DNA of 64,000 nucleotides from Ovis canadensis (lineage: Eukaryota > Chordata > Mammalia > Artiodactyla > Bovidae): NCBI RefSeq assembly GCF_042477335.2, contig NC_091255.1, positions 21,306,501-21,370,500 of the forward strand, read 5' to 3'. Made by a program: the position numbers and the translations under genes. The number at the start of each line of letters is the position of its first letter. Within the stretch, counting starts at the first letter, position 1. The notes under the pieces were generated by a model. That model had not been told where the DNA came from. It did no database searches and saw nothing but the letters and a program-made list of their open reading frames with translations. Of the stretch, positions 11,331 to 21,304 are shown piece by piece.

Positions 11331-11990
11331 GAGTACGCGCGTCCCCAGGCCTGGTGCAAGCCCGCGCCGAGCCTCGTTCTCTTCCAAGGATAAGGGCTCA
11401 GAGGGAAAACTACAAACTACCGGGACCCTCCCGCCCAGTCCCGCGAGAAGCGGTTTCCTCCGGGCGGGGACCGGGCGGGGGCCGGAAGAGGCGGGGCCGA
11501 GGATCCGGCGAGAGCCGGATGGGGCGGGGCGGTGCCCTCGCGGCAGGGGCGGGGCGGGGCGGGGCCGCCGGCCCGCATCGTCCGCCAGCCGGGATGTGGC
11601 CGATCGCCGAGGAGCGGAGGGTGGAGCAGGGGGCGGAGGCCGGCCAGAGTGGAGGCAGGTCCTGGCGTACCTCTGACGCGGGCAGGTCGACGGCGGGCGC
11701 CGCGGGGGTGACAAGAGAGCGGCCGGGCCCCTACGACCTAGGGCGGAGCCCGGCGGTCCAAGTGCTCTGCTCCCAGAGCGAGGTGCGCGGGCGGCTCGGG
11801 ACCCTGGCCAGAGCCGGCATGGAGCGGTGGCGTGACCGGCTGGCACTGGTGACGGGAGCCTCGGGAGGCATCGGCGCGGCCGTGGCCCGGGCCCTGGTCC
11901 AGCAGGGTCTGAAGGTGGTGGGTTGTGCCCGCACCGTGGGCAACATCGAGGTAAGGCCCTGCGGGGGAGCGAGTGGCTCCGGGTGGCGTC
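11330..11990 (+). promoter_or_regulatory. DHRS11: DHRS11 CpG-island promoter
   Basis: Very GC- and CpG-rich sequence with repeated GC boxes (GGGGCGGGGC near 11519-11570) and no TATA box, spanning the first coding exon. The transcription start cannot be fixed by eye; it probably lies between the GC boxes and 11819. Confidence 0.8.
11819..11950 (+). CDS. DHRS11: DHRS11 coding exon 1
   Basis: 132 bp, 44 codons, from MERWRDRLALVTGASGG to RTVGNIE, then donor GTAAGG. It contains the whole dinucleotide-binding glycine motif and the basic residues after the second beta strand (CARTVGN) expected in NADP(H)-preferring members. Confidence 0.96.
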
Positions 11991-14900
11991 GTTTCCGCCG
12001 GGCTTGGGTCCAGGTGGGGGATGGGGAGCGGTCGGAGCCAAGGTGTCACGCCGCCCTCTTGCCCCAGAGCCGCTTGCAGCGGGCTCAGGGACAAGAGAGG
12101 TGGATGCCTAGTTGGTGGAGGAGGCTTTTGGACCCCTCAGGGCAGGACTGTATCTTTGCTTTTTAAAGTCTTATCCGTTAGGGGGCTTTTTTCCTGACAG
12201 CCTCTGTTCTAGTATACCAAGTCTCTGACTCCCTGGCATCTTTTCTCCTGCTTACCTACCTGCCTGCTCAGGTTGGCTGAGAAAAGGAGAAGCCAGGGAG
12301 AAGGGAAGAAAGCTTTCTGGCCTCAGTGGCTAAGCTAGCTACTGGGTTGCTTCCTCTGATTCCCAGACCTAGTCCACAAAGCCAAACAAAGCGAGCAGGA
12401 GCTAGAGGACTTGATCCTGCTCAGTTTTCACCCAGGACTGAGAGTGGGGTTGGAGTGGGAGTGGAGCTTTTCTGAAGAGGCTCAGCTCCACTTCTCCTGA
12501 AGATGAGGGTTAACCCCTCCTCGATGGGCATAAGGGACAAATGGGATGTATATATAAAGTAGACCTTTTTTCAGTTGCATTGTCACAGGTGGGACTGAGC
12601 AGGTAAACCAGGGCATTGAACCTGTGCGCTCTGGGGAACAAAGCAATGTGGAACTGAACTCCCTGGTTTTTCTCTTAATGGGGGTTGGGAGCCCCAAGGG
12701 TTGTGAGCAATAAGAGCTTAGAGAAAAAGGAAATGAAGTTGGCTGTGTTGGAGCAGGGAGGAAGAAGGGAGAGCAGTTTCCATCATAGGAGCACTTTGGA
12801 TTTACCCCAGGCAGGAGCCCCCCTCGGGGTTTGGGCTGGTGCTGAGCTTGACCTCCACCCTTGCTCAAAGTCCTCGGGGCAGGGAGAGGGCGAGGAGGCC
12901 TTGGGTGGGGCTGACCTGGAAGGTGTGCTGAAGGGAGGCCTGTCCCCTCCCCTGCTGCCGACCAAAGGTACGCTTTATAGCCTCCTAGAAGGTTCCAAGG
13001 TCACCTGGCTATACCCTTGCCCCACACTGCCCCTCCCTTTCTCCTGTTCTGAGGTGCTCAGGGCCTGCCTCCACTCAGGAGCCTAGAGGATCAGACCAGG
13101 GATTAGGCCACTTGATTCTCTGATTCTAAAGCCACTCTTGCCTTCTGTTCCTACTCCCACCCCCACTGCAAACCAGCCAGGAGAAGGGTCCCTGAACCCT
13201 GAGGAGAGCCCCCGCCTGATCACTTGCCCCCCAGGAGGACTCCTTTAATGAGGGGGGATGGCTCAGCTGTGAGGGGACTGACATGATTTCAGGTCCTTTT
13301 TGAGGATAGATGCGGACAGGTAGGGCAACGAGAAGACAGTGACAGAGAGACATGTATTATCAGTCCCTCCATTTAGGGCTTTGAGTCTGGAGGAGGAATG
13401 GAGAAGTTTCGTGCCAGGAGAGGGCAGAATTCCAGGGTGCTTTGCCCACCATCTGATTTTCTTGATTGGTTGATGGATTCATTCACTGACACTCAAACAA
13501 AATTTGAGTTCCAACCTCCTACAATGAGAAGCCCTGTTTCCCGAGGGGGTCGTTGAGCAGGTGAAATGTTGAGTAGGTGAAATTGGGTGAAGGGGGACTT
13601 CTGAGTCCCAGAAGACTGTACTGCTTAAACTCATGGAAAGTTAACGCAGAAAAGAATTTCCTAGATCACCTGACCGAGCCCTTTATTCCTGACTTCGTTT
13701 GGGGGTAGGACGGTGTTCCAGGGCAGGAGACCCAGCTGGCCCTCCTCTAGAGCTCCCTGCCCTGGTACCCAGGGCCCACCCACACATGTCCATAGACACC
13801 TTGAGGAAGCTCAGGTGCCCGGTCACTGGCCTCCAAAGCAACCACACAGCCGGTTTTCTTCATGCTTCTGAATGGCCGCTTACCTCATCTATCTCCCAGT
13901 GGCCTTTCTCTCTCAGGGATCCTTAGTGTCTCTAGGGCCCTGGCAGTGCCCAGCAGGTGCCCAGTGTCACCTACTACCTGGCTTGGCTCACAGTCTCCAG
14001 AGAAACTGGGGTGGAGGGTGGTGCCCCGTGGGTCAGAGAGAAAGACTTCCCTGACCTCCTGACGATTTTTATAGGTGGGGCGAAGGGAGACTGGCTGTTG
14101 AGCTCAAATGAAAAGTGAAAAGTCTGTGTGAGGGTTCTGAGCCAGCTGGCTGCAGCTTGTGGAGGGACAGCGATCATGTAGATATAAGCCTTTCTGAGAG
14201 GGGTTGGTAGAGTGATGGGAGAGAAGCAAATCGAGGTCCTGGTGACTCTGGGCGCTGGTGGAAGAAGCATGGGGTGGAGTATGGCTATGAGTGGAGGTGT
14301 GTTCCTATTGGGAAAGAGTCAGAAAAGAGACATCTCTTCATTCCCGGGATCCCTAGGCCCCTTCTCTGACCACTCCCCACCTCACCCCAGAGCCCCAGAA
14401 ACTTCTCCCTTCTTGAACGGAAGACTCGAGTTTATTTGGGAGGTTCCTCCGCTGATGATCTCAGCCTCTCTGACCCTCGCTCAGGGACTGCTCTCACCCC
14501 TGGACTTTGACCTGAGAGGTCAGGCTGTGGGGATGGCCACCAGAGGAGAGAGCTCTGTGAGCGGTGACAGCAGCGGGAGGTGGGGTTTGAGGGCGTGGGA
14601 TGGGTTGTGTGTGGAGTGAGCAGCTCATCCCAGTTAGACCCCTGTTGGGTTTCATAGGAGCTGGCTGCAGAATGTAAGAGTGCAGGCTACCCCGGGACTT
14701 TGATCCCCTACAGATGCGACCTGTCGAACGAGGAGGACATCCTCTCCATGTTCTCAGCGGTCCGCTCTCAGCACAGTGGTGTGGACATCTGCATCAACAA
14801 CGCTGGCCTGGCCCGGCCTGACACCCTGCTCTCAGGCAGCACCAGAGGCTGGAAGGAAATGTTCAATGTAAGGCCTGGGGGTGGGGTCTGTGGGTGGGGA

Positions 14901-17900
14901 GAAGAGGGTCGCAGCAGCTGGGAGGAACGCAGAAAGAAACCATAGACATCTATAGCTAGGAGGAAAGCAGGAAGGTAGACATCTATGGCCAGGAGGAAAG
15001 CAGGAAGATAGACATCTACAGAGCGGAGGCTTCAGGTTTCTGCCTGGGGCCCTTTGAGTCTCACCTGCTCCCCAGAGGGAGAGGGAGTGGAGGAATGGCC
15101 AAATCTTTCCCATTCTTCTTTCCTTTGAGCCCGTGGGGGCAGTGCTTAAAAGCTGTTGGAAGGGAGATTGATAGGAAAGAAAACTGCCTTCAGTCAGATG
15201 TCCCCAGGTGTCAGCTTTGTGCTTGGGGACATGGTCTGATGGGAAGAAAAGGAACCCAGAGGCAGGAGATGAAGATGATGGTCTCATTCAGCCCCTCCAG
15301 TAACCATGTGGCTTCAGGCAGGTTGTCACCCTCTCTGAGCTGCAGTCTTGTCACATGTTAATTGGGATGAACTGCACCTAGACCATCAATGTCTGGGATC
15401 ATAAATTCCAGTGTCCCCTGAGGCCAGGTAGGAACTCAGAGAGTGGGGCGGGTCACACAGGGAAGCACTTGGCCATGGAGGCACCCCCCCTCGCTGCGGT
15501 CTAGGCAAACACAGCCTGGTGTGGCCAGATCGTGTGACTTCTCGGCCATCAATTTCCATGGAGACCTCCCATTCACCCCATTCACCAAAACCTCAGCTCC
15601 AGGAATGCAAGGACTTTTGTCTATTTTATTTTTAGAATGTTTTAAAACCACGTGTAGACCAAGCACAGCCTTCAGGGCATGAGTTTTCAACCTCTAGACT
15701 GTAATATGGGGCAGTACCTTCAGGGTATGAAACTAATTCTGAGAAGTGAAAAGCAGTGTGTAAAAAAAAAAAAAGTGGAAAGCGGTGTGTAAATGGAATT
15801 TTTCTATCCACCCCCCCCCCCGCCCCGCCCCAGACTTTTCATATGTGCTTACAATAGCACCTGACAGGTGCTTGGGCCCAGAAATGAGCAACAAACATTG
15901 AAACGTTAAACAGGGATATGCAGCCCTGCCCTTGCCCTTAGAGAACCTTCTGGGAGATCCAAGTTGTGGACTTCACCTGCAGTCAGGGCGTCTCTAAACC
16001 TAGACCTCAGCTTGCCCGACTGTAAAGCGAGGCACGGATATGAAATCCCTAAGACCCCATTCAGCTCGAACATTATGTCTTTCTCTTAGGATTGTCTTAC
16101 GAGACATCTCCCAAGAGAACCACATCCGTGATCACAGAGGGAACCCTTGACCCCCAGATCTAGGAGATTCGCTCCCCTGGCCCGAGGGGATCTGTTTCTC
16201 CTAGTTTCTCTGCCTCCATCCCTCCGTCCCCAGGAGCTGAGTTCTCTGCCCCACAAACCCATGTTGTTAAGAGGACCAAAAGCAGGGCTGGAAACTGCCT
16301 GTGTCCTGCCGTGAACGCGGGGCCAGGTTTATAGCGGGAGTGTTCTGTCCCGATGCCTGGCGCTGACACCTGATAAAGAGAAACGTCTGACCTCCCAGCT
16401 GGTCTTCCTGGGAGGAGAGAGTGAAGGCCCGCTGAAAGTTTTATCTCTGCTTGCCCTCCTGGGCGAGCCTAAGTGGTGGGGCTGGATGGGTGCTTTTAGC
16501 AGAGACCCTTCCGTCAGGCCTCTGTTCCCTGCAGGCTGGGGTCTGGGGGTCACCTCTGCCAGAGGAGCGGAGTGGGTGGGGTGCAGGAAGCCCCATGCCC
16601 TTGGGAAGCCCCTTGCCACACAGTGACACGTGACCGCACCCCCTGTGCCCAGTCCTGTAAACGGGATGGAGGTTGGAGGATGGCCTGGAAGGACGAAGGG
16701 CCAGCCTTCTCCCATCCACTCTAGTCTCGAGGGAGGGGCCAGAAAGGCAGAGAGCAGCAGGGTGAAAGGCTGAGGTTGGTCCCGAGGAGAGAGATTTTCA
16801 AAGGAAGGAAGGATTTTAGGCTGTTTTGGAGAGACGAGAGCCAGTGACCGTCCCAGAGAAGAGTAGGGCATTTGGGGAAGAAAAGGGGGTGAATTCCCTG
16901 AGGCAGAGGAGACAGCCAAGATGGGGAGCGCTCCTGGGTCCTGGGTGCATTCGGGGAGGGGTGGTGTCTCTCCCCGAATGCACAGGAACGTGAGGGCATC
17001 ACCTAGGGAGGGGAGCTGTCAGCTGGGGCTGGTGGCTGGATGGCAGCGGCACGTAAGGCCCGCGATGCTGACCTGTCCTTCGTCTAGGGTAGGACCCTGC
17101 CCTGTTTGGGATGCCCCCCACCCCAGAGTGCTCTGGGGCTCCATCACCTGCTCATACGGGCCCAAAGATGCAGACACGCGTTGCCCCCGCCCCGGCCTGC
17201 AGGTGAACGTGCTGGCCCTCAGCATCTGCACGCGGGAAGCCTACCAGTCCATGCGGGAGCGGAAGGTGGATGACGGACACATCATCAACATCAACAGGTG
17301 CAGCGGGCGGCGCGGGCTGGGGTCAGGTTGCCCCCACCCTCCCAGCGGAGTGACCTGCCGCGGCTCCTTTGACCTCTTTGGACCTCAGTGTTCCCCGGTG
17401 GTAGAGCAGGGCTTTCACACCCAGTTAACACCCAGATGGCACGACTGGGGGGCGGGAAAGAATGTTGTTGTGGTTGTTTAGTTGCTTAGTCCTGTCTGAC
17501 TCTTTGTGACCCCGTGGACTGTGGCCCGCCAGGCTCCTCGGTCCATGGGATTCTCCAGGCAAGAAAACTGGAGTGGGCTGCCATGCCCCCCTCCAGCGGG
17601 GGGAAGAGTACATGCCAAACGCCAGCCCCTCGTTGGCTGGAAGGGGTGGCTCGGCCCCTTGGTGGCCGAGGCCTGGGGGCCCTCCCGGGACTGGGGTTCT
17701 CCATCCCTCAGGCCGCAGCAGGAACCTCACCCAGTGGCACAGAGGCTGCAGTCTCTGTCATGGGGGCGCCCGCGGAGACACGGCTTCCGTGCCGTAGACT
17801 CTCAGGAGAAGCCTCTCAGTGAACCACACGGGTGAAAGGGAGAGAGCTTTGACAGCCTGCGTGGACTGGAGAGGGAATCCTGGGGTCCACAGAGGGAGGC

Positions 17901-19313
17901 CTTGGAGGAAGAGGGGGCCGGAGGAGCTGTCAGTGTGGATAAGCCAGATGAGTGGCGGGGGGACAGTCCCTGATGTTCAGGAGGCACCTGGGGGTGCAGC
18001 TGGTCCGGCAGGCAGCCCGGCGTCACTCTCTCCTTCCCCTTCCCTCCCTCCGCCCAGCATGAGTGGCCACCGAGTGCCACCCCCAGCCGAGACCCATTTC
18101 TACAGCGCTACCAAGTACGCTGTCACCGCGCTGACGGAGGGGCTGAGGCAAGAGCTCCGGGAGGCCCAGAGCCACATCCGAGCCACGGTGAGGGGCGACC
18201 TGACCCCGGCCCCTTCCCACCGCACACACTCGCGGCCCCAGAGCCTGGCGTCCGCCCCGGGGACGGACCTCCCGGGCTCTGCTGCTGCCTGCGTGGCCCT
18301 GCTCAGTCCTCAAGTCCCCGCGTGTCTCTGCCTTTAAGGCGGGAGAGGGGCTGACTTGAACCTAGAGGAGGGGGCGGGGGCGGAGGGGTGAGGCTGAGGG
18401 AGCACAGGGGGCCTTGGGAGGCCATGGCCGGAAAGCAGGACTGGGGCTCTCCTCGGGAAGGCTGCCCAAGCTTGGGTGGCTTGCTCAGCCTCTCCATGCC
18501 TCAGTCTTTCCAGCTGTAAAATGGAGATGAAAACACCTAGCAGGTTATGAGGGTTTAAGGGAAGCCACTTTGTAAAACTGACCTGGCTTTTAGTAATGGC
18601 CCGGTAGCTGGTAGGAATCATTCTGATAACCCCCCCGTGGCAGCTTTGGAGGGCGGAGGTGGCTGCTGGAACTTGGGTGGCCGTCCCTGTGAGGCTGGGG
18701 CCCTGTGGCCTCCGTCCTTTCCCTTCCAGCCCCCGCCCCAGGCCTGACCTCAGGCCAGGGCTCAGCTCCTGAGCAGGCTCTCTCTGTTGGCCCAGTGCAT
18801 TTCTCCAGGAGTGGTGGAGACACAGTTTGCCTTCAAACTTCACGACAAGGACCCTGAGAAGGCAGCTGCCACCTATGAACACATGAAGGTGGGGCCCAGT
18901 GAAGCCACCCACTCCCTAAATGAAGGCGAGGGAGCCCTGGCCTTCAGACCTCGCCCTTCTAGCCAGCCTGTCGCCTCTCCTGGGTTGGGGGAACATGGAT
19001 GCAGGAGAGGACCTCCCTGGTGGGGGGGAGGACCTTGGATCATTCTGTCTTCGCCTCACCCCTTTCCCCCCCGTGCTCCCAGTGTCTCAAACCTGAGGAT
19101 GTGGCCGAGGCTGTCATCTATGTTCTCAGCACGCCCCCACATGTCCAGGTGAGTCTGGCCTTGGCTGTCTGTCCCCTGGAGGATCCCAGCCAGCCCAGAG
19201 GCGGAGAGTGGGGAGGCCTTAAAAGGGTGGGGAGAGCGTCCCGGCTTCCTCAAGCCTTGTGCCTTCTGCAGATTGGAGACATCCAGATGAGGCCCACGGA
19301 GCAGGTGACCTAG
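11819..19313 (+). CDS. DHRS11: dehydrogenase/reductase SDR family member 11 (7 exons)
   Basis: Coding exons are 11819-11950, 14658-14867, 17203-17297, 18058-18187, 18796-18888, 19083-19148 and 19272-19313, all GT-AG, giving 255 aa. This is a classical short-chain dehydrogenase/reductase. The cofactor motif TGASGGIG is at residues 12-19, NNAG at 91-94, the catalytic Ser in INSMSG at 146, YSATK at 161-165, and the SPG motif at 192-194. All key residues are present and it has no signal peptide or membrane segment. Known DHRS11 is a cytosolic NADP(H)-dependent 3-beta/17-beta ketosteroid reductase. The start is ATG at 11819, with G at -3 and +4. The human protein begins five residues earlier at an ATG which here is CTG (11804-11806), so the ruminant protein should be the shorter 255-aa form. 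The frame is open far upstream because the CpG island lacks stops. The gene looks intact. Confidence 0.97.
11951..14657 (+). other. DHRS11: DHRS11 intron 1
   Basis: Unique, moderately GC-rich sequence. I see no clear young SINE here, which is unusual for this window, and no alternative exon I can support. Confidence 0.6.
14658..14867 (+). CDS. DHRS11: DHRS11 coding exon 2
   Basis: 210 bp, 70 codons, from ELAAECKSAGYPG to GWKEMFN. Acceptor TTCATAG, donor GTAAGG. It includes the Asp of the adenine pocket (YRCDLSNEED) and NNAG. Confidence 0.96.
14943..15020. repeat. 33-bp minisatellite, about 2.4 copies
   Basis: Units start TAGACATCTAT and end AGGAGGAAAGCAGGAAG, at 14943-14975 and 14976-15008, with a partial third copy from 15009. 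It lies just inside DHRS11 intron 2. Confidence 0.85.
16945..16983. repeat. perfect 14-bp inverted repeat (hairpin)
   Basis: The left arm GTGCATTCGGGGAG (16945-16958) is exactly complementary to CTCCCCGAATGCAC (16970-16983), with an 11-nt spacer that can add two more pairs. It is in DHRS11 intron 2, in unique sequence. Confidence 0.9.
17203..17297 (+). CDS. DHRS11: DHRS11 coding exon 3
   Basis: 95 bp after acceptor CCTGCAG, from VNVLALSICTREAYQ to GHIININ plus two bases of the catalytic-serine codon. The donor is GTGCAG. Reading through the donor would give a false continuation, so the junction matters. Confidence 0.96.
17462..17605 (-). mobile_element. truncated Bov-tA/Bov-A fragment
   Basis: The reverse-orientation body of the SINE (TAGTTGCTTAGTCCTGTCTG through CTGGAGTGGGCTGCCATGCC) lacks the tRNA-like head. 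It is in DHRS11 intron 3. Confidence 0.85.
18058..18187 (+). CDS. DHRS11: DHRS11 coding exon 4 (catalytic exon)
   Basis: 130 bp after acceptor CGCCCAG. Its first base completes the Ser codon, then MSGHRVPPPAETHFYSATK carries the catalytic Tyr and Lys. It ends SHIRAT before donor GTGAGG. Confidence 0.96.
18480..18590. repeat. MIR relic in DHRS11 intron 4
   Basis: It carries the characteristic CTCAGTCTTTCCAGCTGTAA stretch followed by AATGGAGATGA and a GGTTATGAGGGTTTAA segment. It is old and diverged. Confidence 0.6.
18796..18888 (+). CDS. DHRS11: DHRS11 coding exon 5
   Basis: 93 bp, 31 codons, CISPGVVETQFAFKLHDKD to AATYEHMK. Acceptor TTGGCCCAG, donor GTGGGG. It carries the SPG motif that follows the active site and the start of the substrate loop. 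Confidence 0.96.
19083..19148 (+). CDS. DHRS11: DHRS11 coding exon 6
   Basis: 66 bp, 22 codons, CLKPEDVAEAVIYVLSTPP then HVQ. Acceptor CTCCCAG, donor GTGAGT. The KPEDVAEAV helix is typical of the C-terminal part of classical SDRs. Confidence 0.96.
19272..19313 (+). CDS. DHRS11: DHRS11 coding exon 7
   Basis: 42 bp after acceptor CTTCTGCAG, encoding IGDIQMRPTEQVT and stop TAG at 19311-19313. Confidence 0.96.
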   Translation: MGDIQMRPTEQVT

Positions 19314-19905
19314 TGCCCTGTGGGGAGCTCCTTCTTCCCGCACCCCCCTCACAGCTGGGCACCTGCCCCTGGACTGGGGGTGTTGATTTCTGAACCCCTG
19401 GATTCCACTTCCTTTCCCCACCCCCACCAGGGGCTAGAAAACTTGAGGTTTTTATATGTCAAATTGTTTCCACCATGAGTGGGTGAGGGGAGAGGAGGTG
19501 GTGTCCCCTGATTGTTTTACCTGCTCCTGCTTTCTCGGTCCCCTTCTTGGGCTCCCTGGCCTTTGTCTGCTGCCCTTGTCTTCTCCCCTTCGGCCTGGGG
19601 AAGGGACTGTGGCCAAAAGTGGGGCTTTCCCCTATCCCTATCCCCACCGTCCCTTGAGGATGAGGCCGCGGAGGGAAGCCCTCACCTTCTGTCTGAACGC
19701 TTACTGGGGCTCCAGGGGTCCTTCTCTCCCTCCCCCACCGCCCGTCTTTGCCCCGCCTCAGTTCTCCACTGTGGCTTCCCCACCCCTCATGGGGTCCTCC
19801 CTCCACTCTCGACTATGGCAGCAGAACGCCAGGTCCTGCCTCCCAAGTGGGTTTCACTGTGATCATTAAAAAAAGAAACATTGCATTAAAAAATCTTGGC
19901 TGCAA
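19314..19905 (+). terminator. DHRS11: DHRS11 3'UTR with ATTAAA signals
   Basis: The first polyadenylation-type signals after the stop are ATTAAA at 19865-19870 and 19885-19890, about 560 nt downstream. Cleavage is expected near 19900. There is no AATAAA before them. Confidence 0.6.
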
Positions 19906-20117
19906 AAGTGTCCTTCAGTTCTTACCCCTTCCTGTGATGAGGAATGGTTGTCTCAGTTTCTTACAGGAGAGCGGGAAGGTGGGTGGATTGGGGGCATCCT
20001 TCCTGGAGTGTGAATTACCTTTCGGTTGGGTCTGGAAAATGGGTAGGAATTTCCGGCCAGAAAAAGAGGACCGCAGGGCGCGCCAGGCAGGGAAGCCCCA
20101 AAGAGCACGCAGGGCTG

Positions 20118-20163
20118 GAATAGCACAGAACTTAGTGCAGGAATAGCACAGAACTTAGTGCAG
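20118..20163. repeat. 23-bp perfect tandem duplication
   Basis: The unit at 20118-20140 (GAATAGCACAGAACTTAGTG plus CAG) is repeated exactly at 20141-20163, in the DHRS11-MRM1 spacer upstream of the MRM1 CpG island. Perfect identity suggests a recent event. Confidence 0.92.
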
Positions 20164-20439
20164 GAGTGAGGCTGAAAAGGTAGCTCCTGCCTGGATCTCG
20201 GTGGGGGGCGGGGTCTGGGTCCTGAGCAAGGAGTCTGACCCTTAACCTGTGCGGCCAAGGGCATCAGCTGGCTTGTCAGTAGGCCAGACCGGTGCTAAGG
20301 CGTGACAGGCAGTGGAGGTGTCGCGGAGGGGCTGGATGCAGAAGCAGCTCCGGAGGAAAACCGCCAGCCCCCGGTGGCGGAGGGCGTCACTACGCCCAGA
20401 CAGGTTGGACAGGAAATCCAACACATCGCTTTAACGTGT

Positions 20440-20741
20440 CCTTTGCTGGCGCCGGGGTGAAAGGTCTTCCAGCCTCCCGGGGCCTTGGAGGGAGGATGCA
20501 CGACGCCGCCCAGCCCGCGGTCGGGTCAGCTTCGCGGCGAGCACCCCTTCGCTTCGGCGGTGGATGTTGGTCGCTCCGCCGGCCCCTCAGGGGGCGCTGT
20601 GGGAACGGCCTGGCCTCCGCGCATGCGCCTTGCGGCTCCCGGGCGGGGGCGGGGCGTCCAGACGCGGAAGCGGAGCTGCTCACGTGGGGGACGGCGCCAG
20701 CGGGAGTGACCGCCCCTGCGGATGCAGTCTGGGCATCGACC
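20440..20741 (+). promoter_or_regulatory. MRM1: MRM1 CpG-island promoter
   Basis: CpG-rich and TATA-less. It contains an NRF1-type palindrome at 20619-20628, GC boxes around 20641-20655, an ETS/GABPA-type GCGGAAG at 20664-20670 and a CACGTG E-box at 20681-20686, all within about 125 bp of the ATG. NRF1 plus ETS sites are the usual combination for nuclear genes of mitochondrial gene expression. Confidence 0.75.
20619..20628. promoter_or_regulatory. NRF1-type palindrome GCGCATGCGC
   Basis: A perfect match to the NRF1 consensus, a self-complementary 10-mer, 114 bp upstream of the MRM1 initiator ATG. NRF1 is a known activator of nuclear-encoded mitochondrial genes. Confidence 0.8.
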
Positions 20742-21304
20742 ATGCCGCTGCTCCCGGCCGTCGGGGCCGGGACCTGGCCCTGCTGCGGCCTCCCCCTCAC
20801 GCGTCCTTTCTCCCAAGCGACGCGGCGTGGGGGGCGACCCGGCGGGGAGGAGCTCGGCCGCCTGCCCCTGGATGACCTGGCGTCGGTGCCGCGGCCGGCA
20901 GAGGGCCCAGAGCTCCTGTTTGGCCTGTCCCCGTGCCTCTTGGCGCTGCAGGCCGCCCGCCGCCGCGTCGCCCGGCTCCTGCTCCAGGCCTGCAGGTCGG
21001 GGCTGCAGGGGCAGCGGGCCGAGCTGCTGCGCGCGGCCGAGGCGCGGGCCATCCCGGTGCTGCGGCCCCGGCGGCGGGAGCTGGACGCCCTGTGCCGTCA
21101 CCAGGTTCACCAGGGCGTCTGCATGGAAGTGAGCCCCCTGCGACCCCGGCCCTGGGCCGAGGCCGAGGCGGCCCGGCCAGGAGACGACCCCCAGCAGCTG
21201 TGGCTCGTCCTCGAGGGGCTGCAGGATCCCCGGAATCTTGGGGCTGTGCTGCGCTCCGCTCACTTCCTCGGAGTGGATAAGGTCATCACCAGCCGGAGAA
21301 ACAG
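20742..21304 (+). CDS. MRM1: MRM1 coding exon 1
   Basis: 563 bp. It carries the targeting peptide, the N-terminal substrate-binding domain and SpoU motif 1, ending VITSRRN plus two bases of a Ser codon. The donor reads AACAG then GCACGG, i.e. GC instead of GT. No nearby GT donor keeps the frame with exon 2. Confidence 0.92.

Noticed and set aside
11175-12041. 288-codon open frame on the minus strand
   Set aside because: It is Pro/Arg/Ala-rich and lies over the DHRS11 CpG island and exon 1; low stop density in GC-rich DNA explains it.
17203-17481. Read-through reading of DHRS11 exon 3 (CSGRRGLG after ININ)
   Set aside because: The true donor is at 17298. Splicing to 18058 restores SMSGHRV and the catalytic Tyr/Lys.
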